Under the pieces are notes generated by a model, which ran no database searches, was not told the DNA's origin, and saw only the letters and a program-made list of their open reading frames with translations. The translations under genes and the position numbers were made by a program. This document shows, in pieces, positions 1-7,680 of a DNA stretch of 13,466 nt (position 1 is the stretch's first letter; every line of letters begins with the position of its first letter). This DNA is from Phenylobacterium sp. Its GTDB lineage: Bacteria; Pseudomonadota; Alphaproteobacteria; Caulobacterales; Caulobacteraceae. The DNA is taken from assembly GCA_028698405.1 (NCBI GenBank), contig JAQVDF010000007.1:1-13466 (forward strand), read 5' to 3'.

Positions 1-78
1 GACCAGAAGAATCTGGCCGACGGTGATCAGCGTCCAGCCGCCCGGGGTGGACCAGAACGAGTTCGCAGCGGTCTCCAT
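1..78 (-). CDS. nuoH: NADH-quinone oxidoreductase subunit H, N-terminal fragment (cut by window edge)
   Basis: Only the first 26 codons are in the window. The frame opens with ATG at 78 and reads METAANSFWSTPGGWTLITV, continuing GQILLV. This is the usual start of alphaproteobacterial NuoH: a short polar lead, then an aromatic FWSTP-type stretch entering the first membrane helix. NuoH is the membrane subunit that joins the peripheral arm to the proton-pumping arm and helps form the quinone chamber (family knowledge). It starts 6 nt after the nuoG stop. A TAGGAG ribosome binding site overlaps that stop codon, so translation is probably coupled to nuoG. The body of the gene lies outside the window, so completeness cannot be judged. 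Identity rests on position after nuoG plus this short N-terminal match. Confidence 0.85.
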   Translation of the reverse strand, partial: METAANSFWSTPGGWTLITVGQILLV

Positions 79-84
79 GGGCTC

Positions 85-2130
85 CTACTCCGCCGCGATC
101 TTGGCGGCGCTGGACGAGGCCAGGGCGGCGCATTCGGCCATCGTCACGCTGGCGCGGGCGATGGGGTTGGTGAGGTGGAAGGCGGTGATCGGCGAGGCGA
201 ACGGAGCGTCCGACAGCTCACCCTTGGCGCCCAGGGCGGCCAGGTCGAGGCTGCGTTCCGCGCCGGTCGGCACGTAGTCGATCTGGCCGAACGTCGGGTG
301 GTCGGCGAACAGCTTGGCGCGCAGCTGGTCGAGGTCGTCGTAGGGCAAGGTCGCTCCCAGCCGCTCGGACAGCGCCCGGAAGATCGCCCAGTCCTCGCGC
401 GCCTCGCCCTTCGGGAACACGGAGCGCAGGCCCTGCTGCACGCGGCCCTCGGTGTTGACGTAGAGGCCGTTCTTCTCGGTGTAGGCCGCGCCGGGAAGGA
501 TGACGTCGGCGCGGTGCGCGCCGGCGTCCCCGTGGGTGCCCACATAGACCACAAAGGCGTCCGACTGGCGCGCGTCGATTTCGTCCGCGCCCAGTAGAAC
601 CAGCACGTCCAGGGCGCCCGGCTGCACCATGGCCGGTGCGGCGAGACCGCCCTCGCCCGGCACGAAGCCCATGTCCAGGCCCCCGACCCGCGAGGCGGCG
701 GTGTGCAGCACGTTCCAGGCCGCGCCGAAGCTCTTGGCCACGTCCGCCGCGGCGCGCAGGACCGCCAGGCCGTCCGGCCGAGCCAGGGCCCCTGCCCCGA
801 CGATCACCGCCGGGTTCTTGGCCTCCTTGAACGCCTTGACGAACTCGCTCTTGGAGCGGGCGAGCTTGGACAGATCGGCCGGGCCGGTCCCCAGGTGATC
901 GTAGGCGTAGGTCAGGTCGGCGGCCTCGCCGATCACGCCAACGCGCAGCGCGCCGGCCAGCCAGCGCTTGCGCAGGCGGGCGTTGAACACCGGCGCCTCG
1001 AGCCGCGGGTTGGTCCCGATCAGCAGGATGGCGTCGGCTTCTTCGATGCCGGCGATGGTGGAGTTCATCAGCCAGGACTCGCGGGGCCCCTCGCCCAGCG
1101 CCATGCCGTCCTGGCGGCAGTCCAGGTTCTTCACGCCCAGCGATGCGAAAAGGTCCATCGCCGCCTTCATGGATTCGGCGTCCTGCAGGTCGCCGGCGAT
1201 GACGCCGACCCGGTCCGGCGCGACCGCCTTGACCTTCTGGGCGACGACGTCGAGCGCCTCGGCCCAGGTCGCCGGACGCAGCTTGCCGCCTTCGCGCACA
1301 TAGGGCCTGTCGAGGCGCTGGCGCGACAGGCCGTCGACCACGTAGCGGGTCTTGTCGCTGATCCACTCCTCGTTGATGTCGTCGTTGACGCGCGGGAGGA
1401 TGCGCAGCACGGCGGGCCCGCGCGCATCGACGCGGATCGCCGAGCCCAGGGCGTCCATCACGTCCACCGTCTCGGTCTTGCGCAGCTCCCAGGGGCGGTA
1501 GTTGAAGGCCCAGGGCTTGTGGGTCAACGCGCCGACCGGGCACAGGTCGATGACGTTGGCCGACAGCTCGCTCTGCACGGCCTTGCCCAGGTAGGTCACG
1601 ATCTCCGCGTCCTCGCCGCGGTTGATCATGCCGATCTCGGGAACGCCGGCGACCTCGGTGATGAAGCGCACGCAACGGGTGCACTGGATGCACCGGGTCA
1701 TCACCGTCTTGATCAGCGGACCCATGTACTTTTCTTCGACGGCCCGCTTGTTCTCGGCGTAGCGGGAATCGTCCCGCCCATAGGCCATCGCCTGGTCCTG
1801 CAGGTCGCATTCGCCGCCCTGGTCGCAGATCGGGCAGTCCAGCGGGTGGTTGATCAGCAGGAACTCCATCACCCCGTGGCGCGCCTTCCGCACCATCGGC
1901 GTGTCGGTGAAGATCTCCATCCCCTCGGCGGCCGGCAGGGCGCAACTGGCCTGCGGCTTCGGCGGGCCCGGCTTCACCTCGACCAGGCACATGCGGCAGT
2001 TGCCGGCGATCGACAGCCGCTCATGGTAGCAGAAGCGCGGAATCTCCTCGCCGGCGAGTTCGGCCACCTGCAGGACGTTCATCCCGGGCTCGAACTCGAC
2101 CTCGACTCCGTTGACCTTGGCCTTGGGCAT
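85..2130 (-). CDS. nuoG: NADH-quinone oxidoreductase subunit G (75-kDa Fe-S subunit)
   Basis: 681-residue peripheral-arm subunit of complex I that carries electrons from NuoE/F towards NuoI/B. An N-terminal 2Fe-2S ferredoxin domain holds C34, C45, C48 and C63 (cluster N1b). The His-ligated 4Fe-4S site N5 is H95, C99, C102 and C108. Cluster N4 is C147, C150, C153 and C197. No N7-type cysteine quartet follows (the next Cys is C338), as expected for alphaproteobacterial and mitochondrial-type subunits. The remaining C-terminal part is the molybdopterin-oxidoreductase-like domain, which is non-catalytic in complex I. ATG at 2130 is chosen because it gives the standard N-terminus (MPKAKVNGVE) and has GGAG 8 nt upstream. 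The frame stays open upstream inside nuoF, but that part does not resemble NuoG. The gene starts 5 nt after the nuoF stop and ends 6 nt before nuoH. Confidence 0.97.
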   Translation of the reverse strand: MPKAKVNGVEVEFEPGMNVLQVAELAGEEIPRFCYHERLSIAGNCRMCLVEVKPGPPKPQASCALPAAEGMEIFTDTPMVRKARHGVMEFLLINHPLDCPICDQGGECDLQDQAMAYGRDDSRYAENKRAVEEKYMGPLIKTVMTRCIQCTRCVRFITEVAGVPEIGMINRGEDAEIVTYLGKAVQSELSANVIDLCPVGALTHKPWAFNYRPWELRKTETVDVMDALGSAIRVDARGPAVLRILPRVNDDINEEWISDKTRYVVDGLSRQRLDRPYVREGGKLRPATWAEALDVVAQKVKAVAPDRVGVIAGDLQDAESMKAAMDLFASLGVKNLDCRQDGMALGEGPRESWLMNSTIAGIEEADAILLIGTNPRLEAPVFNARLRKRWLAGALRVGVIGEAADLTYAYDHLGTGPADLSKLARSKSEFVKAFKEAKNPAVIVGAGALARPDGLAVLRAAADVAKSFGAAWNVLHTAASRVGGLDMGFVPGEGGLAAPAMVQPGALDVLVLLGADEIDARQSDAFVVYVGTHGDAGAHRADVILPGAAYTEKNGLYVNTEGRVQQGLRSVFPKGEAREDWAIFRALSERLGATLPYDDLDQLRAKLFADHPTFGQIDYVPTGAERSLDLAALGAKGELSDAPFASPITAFHLTNPIARASVTMAECAALASSSAAKIAAE

Positions 2131-2135
2131 TGTCG

Positions 2136-3449
2136 TTACTCCGCCGCCACCCGTGCGCCCTGCACGTGCGGTCTGCCGGCGCGGTAGTTGTTGATCCGCT
2201 CCTCCACCTCGTGGCGGAAGTGCTTGAAGAGGCCCTGGATCGGCCAGGCGGCCGCATCGCCCAGGCCGCAGATGGTGTGGCCCTCGACCTGGCTGGCGAC
2301 GTCGAGCAGGAGGTCGATCTCCTTCATCTCGGCCTCGCCGGTGACCATCCGCTCCATCACCCGCCACATCCAGCCGGTGCCTTCGCGGCAGGGCGTGCAC
2401 TGGCCGCAGCTCTCGTGCTTGTAGAAGTAGGCCCCGCGGGCGATCGCCTTGATGAGGTCGGTGTCCTTGTCCATGACGATCATGGTGGCGGTGCCCAGGC
2501 CCGAGCCGCGCTTGGCCAGGTCCTCGAAGTCCATCAGCGCCACCTCGGCCTCCTCGGCCGGGATCATCTTCATGGACAGGCCGCCCGGGATGACGGCCTT
2601 CAGGTTGCCCCAGCCGCCGCGCACGCCGCCGAAGTGCTCCTCGATGAGCTGCCTCATCGGGATCGACATGGCTTCCTCGACCACGCAGGGGCGGTTCACG
2701 TGGCCGGACGCGGCCATCAGCTTGGTGCCGGTTGAGCGCTCGGAACCGAAGCCGGCGAACCAGTCCGCGCCGCGGCGCAGGATGGTGCCGACCACCGAGA
2801 TGGACTCGACGTTGTTGATGGTCGTCGGGCAGCCGTAGATGCCGGCGCCGGCCGGGAACGGCGGCTTCAGGCGCGGCTGGCCCTTCTTGCCTTCCAGGCT
2901 CTCCATCAGGGCGGTTTCGTCGCCGCAGATGTAGGCCCCGCCGCCGTGGGTGACGTAGAGGTCGAACGGCCAACCGAAGATGTTGTCCTTGCCGATCAGC
3001 TTGGCCTCGTAGGCCTGACGGATCGCCGTCTCCAGCCGCTCGCGCTCGTAGACGTATTCGCCGCGGATGTAGATGTAGGCCGTGTGCGCCCGGATCGCGT
3101 AGCTGGCGATCAGGCAGCCCTCGATCAGCAGGTGCGGATCGTTGCGCAGGATCTCCCGGTCCTTGCAGGCGCCCGGCTCGGACTCGTCGGCGTTGACCAC
3201 CAGGTAGTGCGGCCGCTCGCTCTCCTGCTTCGGCATGAAGGTCCACTTCAGGCCGGTGCCGAAGCCGCCGCCACCGCGCCCGCGCAGGCCCGAGGCCTTG
3301 ATCTGCTCGCAGATCCACTCCGGCGTCTGCTGCAGGATCTCGCGCACGAGATTGTAGGCGCCGCGCTGCTTCGCCCCTTCCAGCCCGAAGTCGTGCAGGC
3401 CGTAGAGGTTGGTGAAGATGCGGTCCTTGTCTTCCAGAATGCCGACCAC
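2136..3449 (-). CDS. nuoF: NADH-quinone oxidoreductase subunit F (NADH- and FMN-binding, 51-kDa type)
   Basis: 437-residue entry subunit of complex I: it oxidises NADH and passes electrons through FMN to cluster N3. The glycine-rich nucleotide loop lies at residues 54-69, with further FMN/NADH contacts in NADESEPG (87-93) and [12 protein letters not shown] (169-180). N3 ligands are C348, C351, C354 and C394. Length matches the family. The start is GTG at 3449, which yields the familiar [28 protein letters not shown] lies about 10 nt upstream and no better start is near. Oddities: the loop reads [10 protein letters not shown] where GRGGAGFPTG is usual, and the common GEETA is GDETA. A 52-nt gap separates it from nuoE, the largest gap within this operon, with no evident hairpin. 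nuoG follows after 5 nt. Confidence 0.97.
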   Translation of the reverse strand: MVGILEDKDRIFTNLYGLHDFGLEGAKQRGAYNLVREILQQTPEWICEQIKASGLRGRGGGGFGTGLKWTFMPKQESERPHYLVVNADESEPGACKDREILRNDPHLLIEGCLIASYAIRAHTAYIYIRGEYVYERERLETAIRQAYEAKLIGKDNIFGWPFDLYVTHGGGAYICGDETALMESLEGKKGQPRLKPPFPAGAGIYGCPTTINNVESISVVGTILRRGADWFAGFGSERSTGTKLMAASGHVNRPCVVEEAMSIPMRQLIEEHFGGVRGGWGNLKAVIPGGLSMKMIPAEEAEVALMDFEDLAKRGSGLGTATMIVMDKDTDLIKAIARGAYFYKHESCGQCTPCREGTGWMWRVMERMVTGEAEMKEIDLLLDVASQVEGHTICGLGDAAAWPIQGLFKHFRHEVEERINNYRAGRPHVQGARVAAE

Positions 3450-3501
3450 GGTCAGCGCACTCCCCTTCTCGCGCGATGCTCTTTAGCGTCTCCGGCCCGG
3501 A

Positions 3502-4161
3502 TCACTCGGCCGGCTCCTTCGCCGCGTTGGGCAGCGGATAAGGTTTGGCTCGGGAGCCGTCGTAGAGCGACGGGTCCCGGAGCACCAGCGGCCCGCCCTC
3601 GGGCGCCGCGCCCCGGCGGTCGATCGCCGAGCCCGGCGCCGGCTTCTCGCCCGCCGCGAACTGGTCGATCAGCTTCTCCAGCGCCTCGGGGGTCAGGTCC
3701 TCGTAGTAGTAGTCGTTGATGGCCGCCATCGGCGCGTTCGAGCAGGCGCCCATGCACTCGACTTCCTGCCAGTAGAGCTTGCCGTCGGCGGAGCGGTGCT
3801 CCTTGGGCCCGATCTTGCGCTTGCAGACGTCCATCAGGGCCTCGGCGCCGCGCAGCTGGCAGGGCGTCGTGCCGCAGACCTGCACCACCGTCTCGCCGAC
3901 CGGCTCGAGGTGGAACATGGTGTAGAAGGTGGCCACCTCCAGCACCCGGATCTTCGGCATGCCGAGCATTTCGGAGACCACGCGGATGGCCGGCTCGGAG
4001 ACCCAGCCCTCCTGCTTCTGCACCAGCCACAGCAGGGCGATGACCGCCGACTGCTGACGGCCGGGCGGGTATTTGGCCATCCACCACTGGGCCTTCTCCA
4101 GGCTCTCCTTGGAGAACTCGAAGCTTTCCGGCTGGACGGTCGAGAGGCGGCGGACGCTCAA
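3502..4161 (-). CDS. nuoE: NADH-quinone oxidoreductase subunit E (24-kDa type, 2Fe-2S)
   Basis: 219-residue thioredoxin-fold subunit that carries cluster N1a beside the flavin of NuoF. The four ligands are C96, C101, C136 and C140, in the contexts QVCGTTPC and ECMGAC. The first 80 residues form the usual helical N-terminal domain (KYPPGRQQSAVIALLWLVQ). After about residue 170 there is a roughly 45-residue Pro/Ala/Gly-rich tail, longer than in E. coli NuoE and common in alphaproteobacterial and mitochondrial homologues. The start is TTG at 4161, giving MSVRRLSTVQPESFEFS. A GAGGG ribosome binding site precedes it, and the next in-frame Met (residue 28) lies inside the conserved domain, so the rare TTG start is well supported. 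It begins 7 nt after the NTF2-like gene. Stop TGA is at 3502-3504. Confidence 0.96.
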   Translation of the reverse strand: MSVRRLSTVQPESFEFSKESLEKAQWWMAKYPPGRQQSAVIALLWLVQKQEGWVSEPAIRVVSEMLGMPKIRVLEVATFYTMFHLEPVGETVVQVCGTTPCQLRGAEALMDVCKRKIGPKEHRSADGKLYWQEVECMGACSNAPMAAINDYYYEDLTPEALEKLIDQFAAGEKPAPGSAIDRRGAAPEGGPLVLRDPSLYDGSRAKPYPLPNAAKEPAE

Positions 4162-4168
4162 CGGACCC

Positions 4169-4519
4169 TCACTTCACGAAATCGACGCGGGCGATCTTGC
4201 CGCCGGCGACGGTGTAGATGGCGGCCACTTCGAAGGTCTCGCCGCCGTGGCGGCGGACGACCTTTTCGTGGTCGATGACGGTGTTGCCGAGCACGATCCG
4301 GTTCAGCAGCTCGACGCGGTTCTCCGGGAAGTCGGCGAACACCTGGGCGTACTTGTCGCGGAAGGCCGCAAGGCCCTGGATGGTCACCTGCCCGTTCAGG
4401 TCGGCGACCATCAGGTCGTCGGCGAAGAAGCCGCAGTAGGCGTCCAGGTCCTGGGCGTTGTAGGCGTCCAGCTGCCCCTGGGCGAGGTCGAGCGGGGATG
4501 GGGTCGCGGCGACGGTCAC
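4169..4519 (-). CDS. NTF2/SnoaL-like protein embedded in the nuo operon
   Basis: 116-residue single-domain protein with the pattern of the nuclear transport factor 2 / SnoaL / ketosteroid-isomerase fold. An N-terminal helix ([19 protein letters not shown], 10-28) is followed by [13 protein letters not shown], then [20 protein letters not shown] (49-68). The end alternates beta strands ([18 protein letters not shown]). There is no signal peptide or membrane helix, so it should be cytoplasmic. The start is GTG at 4519, which overlaps the nuoD stop in a GTGA tetranucleotide, with GGGGAG about 8 nt upstream. It is thus translationally coupled to nuoD and followed after 7 nt by nuoE. It is not a classical complex I subunit. 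The fold serves many functions, and the sequence shows no clear catalytic set. A role in assembly or stability of complex I is inference from position only. Confidence 0.85.
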   Translation of the reverse strand: MTVAATPSPLDLAQGQLDAYNAQDLDAYCGFFADDLMVADLNGQVTIQGLAAFRDKYAQVFADFPENRVELLNRIVLGNTVIDHEKVVRRHGGETFEVAAIYTVAGGKIARVDFVK

Positions 4520-5745
4520 CGGTCGATCTCCCCGAACACGATGTCGAGCGAGCCCAGGATGGCCGAAACGTCGGCCAGCATGTGGCCGCGGTTAATCCAG
4601 TCCATCGCCTGCAGGTGCGGGAAGCCCGGCGCGCGGATCTTGCAGCGGTACGGCTTGTTGGCGCCGTTGCTGACCAGATAGACGCCGAATTCGCCCTTGG
4701 GCGCCTCGACGGCGGCGTAGACCTCGCCCGGCGGCGGCCGGTAGCCCTCGGTGTAGAGCTTGAAGTGGTGGATGAGCGCTTCCATCGAGCGCTTCATCTC
4801 GCCGCGCCGAGGCGGGGCGATCTTGTGGTCGTCGGAAAGCACCAGGCCCGGCGTCTTCTGAAGCATGGCGCAGGCCTGCTTCATGATCTTGGTCGACTCC
4901 CGCATCTCCTGCATGCGGCACAGGTAGCGGTCGTAGCAGTCGCCGTTGACGCCCAGCGGAATGTCGAAGTCGAAGTCGTTGTAGTTCTCGTACGGCTGGT
5001 TGCGCCGCAGGTCCCAGGCGATGCCCGAGCCGCGCACCATCACCCCGGAGAACCCCCAGGTGATGGCCTCGTCCTTGGTGACCTTGCCGATGTCGACGTT
5101 GCGCTGCTTGAAGATCCGGTTCTCGGTGATCAGCCCCTCGATGTCGTCGAGGACGCGCGGGAAGTGGTCGCACCAGTCGCTGATGTCCTGCACCAGCTCG
5201 GGCGGGAGGTCCTGGCGGACGCCGCCGACGCGGAAGTAGTTGGCGTGCAGGCGCGCCCCGGAGGCGCGCTCGTAGAACACCATCAGCTTCTCGCGCTCCT
5301 CGAACCCCCACAGCGGCGGCGTCAGGGCGCCGACGTCCATGGCCTGGGTGGTCACGTTCAGCAGATGGTTCAGGATCCGGCCGATCTCCGAGTAGAGCAC
5401 CCGGATGATCTGGCCGCGCTTGGGCGCCTCGACGCCGATCAGCTTCTCGATGGCGAGCACATAGGCGTGCTCCTGGTTCATCGGGGCCACATAATCCAGG
5501 CGATCGAAGTAGGGGATCGTCTGGGCGTAGGGCCGGTACTCCATCAGCTTCTCGGTGCCGCGGTGCAGCAGGCCGATGTGCGGGTCGACGCGGTCGACGA
5601 CTTCGCCGTCCAGCTCCAGCACCAGGCGCAGCACGCCGTGCGCGGCCGGGTGCTGTGGGCCGAAGTTGATGTTGAACTTGCGGACCGGGGTCTCGGGAAG
5701 CAGCGTGGTCTCTTCCCCCGCCGCGGGGGTGTTCTGGCCGGTCAT
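4516..5745 (-). CDS. nuoD: NADH-quinone oxidoreductase subunit D (49-kDa type)
   Basis: 409-residue peripheral-arm subunit that forms the quinone site with NuoB. It is descended from the large subunit of NiFe hydrogenases but lacks a metal site. The quinone-site loop [15 protein letters not shown] (27-41) carries H36, and [11 protein letters not shown] carries Y85. Their spacing of 49 residues matches the His/Tyr pair known in the Thermus Nqo4 structure (His38/Tyr87). The conserved C-terminal end [20 protein letters not shown] is complete. It is a free-standing D subunit, not the fused NuoCD of E. coli. ATG at 5745 overlaps the stop of the preceding small membrane protein (ATGA), and its own stop overlaps the GTG of the NTF2-like gene. 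AAGGTGAAGG sits just upstream as ribosome binding site. Confidence 0.97.
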   Translation of the reverse strand: MTGQNTPAAGEETTLLPETPVRKFNINFGPQHPAAHGVLRLVLELDGEVVDRVDPHIGLLHRGTEKLMEYRPYAQTIPYFDRLDYVAPMNQEHAYVLAIEKLIGVEAPKRGQIIRVLYSEIGRILNHLLNVTTQAMDVGALTPPLWGFEEREKLMVFYERASGARLHANYFRVGGVRQDLPPELVQDISDWCDHFPRVLDDIEGLITENRIFKQRNVDIGKVTKDEAITWGFSGVMVRGSGIAWDLRRNQPYENYNDFDFDIPLGVNGDCYDRYLCRMQEMRESTKIMKQACAMLQKTPGLVLSDDHKIAPPRRGEMKRSMEALIHHFKLYTEGYRPPPGEVYAAVEAPKGEFGVYLVSNGANKPYRCKIRAPGFPHLQAMDWINRGHMLADVSAILGSLDIVFGEIDR

Positions 5746-5939
5746 GCCTTCACCTTGCGCGCCTTGGGCGCCGTAAAGGCCAGGCCCAGCAGGGCCAGGC
5801 CGACGCCCGCCGCGGCCAGCGCCGGCACGGACGTGAACGGTTGGCCGGCGCCCAGCGACGCCGACAGGGCGATCAGGAACATCACGCCGGCGGCGGCCCA
5901 GAGCACGACCTTGACCTGCCTAAGCTGCGCGGCGCCCAT
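5742..5939 (-). CDS. Small two-helix membrane protein between nuoC and nuoD
   Basis: 65-residue protein ([10 protein letters not shown] to the basic end KARKVKA). Two hydrophobic stretches at about residues 10-30 and 36-56 are separated by a short polar turn (GAGQPFTS), which predicts a helical hairpin in the membrane. The excess of basic residues at both ends suggests both termini are cytoplasmic by the positive-inside rule. It starts with ATG at 5939, sharing one base with the nuoC stop (TGATG), and its TGA overlaps the nuoD ATG (ATGA). That placement, plus a hydrophobicity pattern that would be unlikely in a chance frame, is the case for a real gene. A much longer open stretch upstream in the same frame is a shadow of nuoC. 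I recognise no family. Nqo/nuo clusters of other alphaproteobacteria are known to contain unidentified reading frames between subunit genes. Function is unknown; an accessory membrane subunit or assembly factor is a guess. Confidence 0.75.
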   Translation of the reverse strand: MGAAQLRQVKVVLWAAAGVMFLIALSASLGAGQPFTSVPALAAAGVGLALLGLAFTAPKARKVKA

Positions 5940-6571
5940 CACTCGCCCCCCGCCTTCTCGTCGCCGGGCAGGATCTTGGGCGCGTAGCCGCGCTCGTCGC
6001 CTTCCCAGGGCGAAAGGAAGTCCCAGTTCCGCCACTCGGTCATCTTGATCGGCTCGTAGACGACGCGCTTCAGCTCGTCGTCGTAGCGGACCTCGACGTA
6101 GCCGCTCATCGGGAAGTCCTTCCGGAGCGGGTGGCCGTGGAAGCCGTAGTCGGTGAGGATCCGACGCAGGTCCGGGTGCCCTTCGAAGAAGATCCCGTAC
6201 ATGTCGAACGCCTCGCGCTCGTACCAGTCGGCGCAGGGGTGGACGTCCACCACCGAAGGGACGGGCGTGTCCTCGTCGGTTTCCAGCTTGACCCGCACGC
6301 GGCGGTTCTTGGTGTGGCTGAGCAGGTGGTAGACGACGTCGAAGCGGCGTTCGCGCTGCGGCCAGTCGACGCCGCAGAGGTCGACCAGCTGGACGAACCG
6401 CAGGTCCTGGTGGTCGCGCAGGAAGGTCAGCGCGTCCACGATGCGCGGCAGCGCGGCGTGCAGCGTCAGCTCGCCGAACTCGACCTTGTAGCCGCCGAAG
6501 GCGCCCGCGCCGTCGGCGACGATGCGCTGGCCCAGCGCCTCGAGTTCCTCGTTGGAGACCGCCCAGCTCAT
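5939..6571 (-). CDS. nuoC: NADH-quinone oxidoreductase subunit C (30-kDa type)
   Basis: 210-residue peripheral-arm subunit without cofactors that packs against NuoD. The family signature is clear at residues 117-139: [20 protein letters not shown], then RIL, followed by [15 protein letters not shown]. The N-terminal half ([20 protein letters not shown]) is the usual alpha/beta domain. Start ATG at 6571 overlaps the nuoB stop (ATGA) and has a GGAAGGGA purine tract about 10 nt upstream. The frame runs open further upstream through nuoB, but that part is out of frame with NuoB and unlike any NuoC N-terminus. The C-terminus ([13 protein letters not shown]) is polar and ends where the small membrane protein begins. 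Confidence 0.96.
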   Translation of the reverse strand: MSWAVSNEELEALGQRIVADGAGAFGGYKVEFGELTLHAALPRIVDALTFLRDHQDLRFVQLVDLCGVDWPQRERRFDVVYHLLSHTKNRRVRVKLETDEDTPVPSVVDVHPCADWYEREAFDMYGIFFEGHPDLRRILTDYGFHGHPLRKDFPMSGYVEVRYDDELKRVVYEPIKMTEWRNWDFLSPWEGDERGYAPKILPGDEKAGGE

Positions 6572-7140
6572 CGCTCGATGGTCCCTTCCCGACGGATCTT
6601 CTTCTGCAGCTGCAACACGCCGTAGACCAGCGCCTCGGCGGTCGGCGGGCAGCCGGGGACATAGATGTCCACCGGAACGACGCGGTCGCAGCCGCGCACC
6701 ACCGAATAGCTGAAGTAGTAGTAGCCGCCGCCGTTGGCGCAGCTGCCCATGGAGATGACGTAGCGCGGCTCCGGCATCTGGTCGTAGACCTTGCGCAGGG
6801 CCGGAGCCATCTTGTTGCACAGGGTGCCGGCGACGATCATCACGTCCGACTGGCGCGGACTGGCGCGCGGGGCGAAGCCGTAGCGCTCGAGGTCGTAACG
6901 CGGCATCGAGGCCTGCATCATCTCGACCGCGCAGCAGGCCAGGCCGAAGGTCATCCACATCAGCGAACCCGTGCGGGCCCAGGTGATGATGTCGTCGGCC
7001 GCCGCGGTGATGAAGCCGCGGTCGGCGAGCTGATCGTTCACATGGTCGAAGAACGGGTCGTGGAGCTTGGGATCATAGCCCTCGACGCTGGTGCGCCCGG
7101 CGGACAGCGCCGGCGCCTTGGGCGGCTGGATTATTCCCAT
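6568..7140 (-). CDS. nuoB: NADH-quinone oxidoreductase subunit B (PSST/20-kDa type, cluster N2)
   Basis: 190-residue subunit holding the terminal 4Fe-4S cluster N2 that reduces quinone. Ligands are the tandem C69-C70 in [12 protein letters not shown]134 in [13 protein letters not shown] and C164 in [14 protein letters not shown]. The N-terminal ~55 residues are variable, as is normal, ahead of [14 protein letters not shown]. Start ATG at 7140 lies inside the end of nuoA (10-nt overlap), with GGGAG 7 nt upstream inside nuoA, pointing to coupled translation. The stop overlaps the nuoC start in ATGA. All key residues are present. Confidence 0.97.
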   Translation of the reverse strand: MGIIQPPKAPALSAGRTSVEGYDPKLHDPFFDHVNDQLADRGFITAAADDIITWARTGSLMWMTFGLACCAVEMMQASMPRYDLERYGFAPRASPRQSDVMIVAGTLCNKMAPALRKVYDQMPEPRYVISMGSCANGGGYYYFSYSVVRGCDRVVPVDIYVPGCPPTAEALVYGVLQLQKKIRREGTIER

Positions 7141-7508
7141 TCCAGCGCTCCCTTCTTCCATTCGTAGATGAAGCCGACGGTGAGGACGCCGAGGAAGGTC
7201 ATCATCGACCAGAAGGCGAACTGCGCCGCCTCCGGCGGCAGCTTCATCAGGGTCACCGCCCACGGAAACAGGAAGGCGACCTCGAGGTCGAAGATGATGA
7301 ACAGGATCGAGACCAGATAGAACCGGACGTCGAACTTCATCCGCGCGTCGTCGAAGGCGTTGAAGCCGCACTCGTAGGTGGACAGCTTCTCGGGGTCCGG
7401 CGACTTCGGCGCCAGGATGGCCGCCGCCAGCACGAAGGCGACGCCCAGAACGACCGCGATCCCGATGAAGATCACGATCGGCAGGTACTGCAGAAGAAAG
7501 GCTTCCAT
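7131..7508 (-). CDS. nuoA: NADH-quinone oxidoreductase subunit A
   Basis: 125-residue membrane subunit with three predicted helices (about residues 8-32, 62-84 and 94-115). The conserved loop [20 protein letters not shown] (43-62) precedes helix 2, which carries the acidic residues D74 and E76 in [11 protein letters not shown]. The loop shapes the entrance to the quinone chamber and its cysteine (C47) is the one known to react differently in active and deactive enzyme (family knowledge). ATG at 7508 has GAGGA four bases upstream. It is the first gene of the operon, preceded by the divergent regulatory region. Its last codons overlap nuoB. Confidence 0.96.
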   Translation of the reverse strand: MEAFLLQYLPIVIFIGIAVVLGVAFVLAAAILAPKSPDPEKLSTYECGFNAFDDARMKFDVRFYLVSILFIIFDLEVAFLFPWAVTLMKLPPEAAQFAFWSMMTFLGVLTVGFIYEWKKGALEWE

Positions 7509-7535
7509 TGGGTCCTCGGGGAGGAGTCGGGCGCC

Positions 7536-7564
7536 CTTCTAGACCACGCGCGCGCGCCATTCAA
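7536..7564 (-). promoter_or_regulatory. Candidate promoter of the nuo operon
   Basis: Reading the minus strand, TTGAAT (7564-7559) and TAGAAG (7541-7536) are separated by exactly 17 nt, which fits a sigma-70-type -35/-10 pair. It predicts a start near 7529 and a leader of about 20 nt before nuoA. The match is imperfect in both hexamers and could be chance. Most of the spacer is an alternating CG run. Confidence 0.4.
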
Positions 7565-7650
7565 ACGCGAGGTTCGAAGCGCGCCGCACGCACGGTCTGC
7601 GACGAGCGCCGTCGCCTCGTCGGCGCGCCGTTTACGCCTGTACGCGCGTC

Positions 7651-7680
7651 CGAACAATCGTTCGCATCAGAACCGCGTTC
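7651..7680. promoter_or_regulatory. Cluster of alternating GAAC/GTTC half-sites (possible operator)
   Basis: In the divergent region between nuoA and the transporter gene, four half-sites alternate within 29 nt: GAAC (7652), GTTC (7660), GAAC (7670) and GTTC (7677). The first pair forms the palindrome CGAAC-AATC-GTTCG (7651-7664) and the last pair GAAC-CGC-GTTC (7670-7680). Spacings (4, 6, 3) do not fit the alphaproteobacterial LexA box (GAAC-N7-GAAC or GTTC-N7-GTTC). The bound protein is unknown; it could serve either flanking gene. Confidence 0.35.

Noticed and set aside
703..2187. 494-codon plus-strand open frame opposite nuoG
   Set aside because: Antisense shadow of nuoG with its Fe-S motifs intact on the other strand; composition is biased (Ala/Gly/Leu/Val/Asp/His) and no domain is recognisable.
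2131..3318. Long open frame continuing upstream of nuoG on the same strand
   Set aside because: It runs through nuoF in another frame, is rich in Arg/Gly/Pro typical of GC-rich shadow frames, and shows no NuoG-like sequence before MPKAKVNGVE at 2130.
3450..3501. Extra small gene or terminator in the nuoE-nuoF gap
   Set aside because: The 52 nt contain only a purine-rich ribosome site for nuoF; no hairpin with a T-run and no convincing frame.
4498..6048. 516-codon plus-strand open frame opposite nuoD
   Set aside because: Antisense shadow of nuoD and its neighbours; low-complexity Val/Ala/Asp/Gln-rich translation without domain features.
7651..7680. LexA box
   Set aside because: GAAC/GTTC words are present but not as GAAC-N7-GAAC or GTTC-N7-GTTC; the observed spacings are 14 and 13 between same-orientation words.
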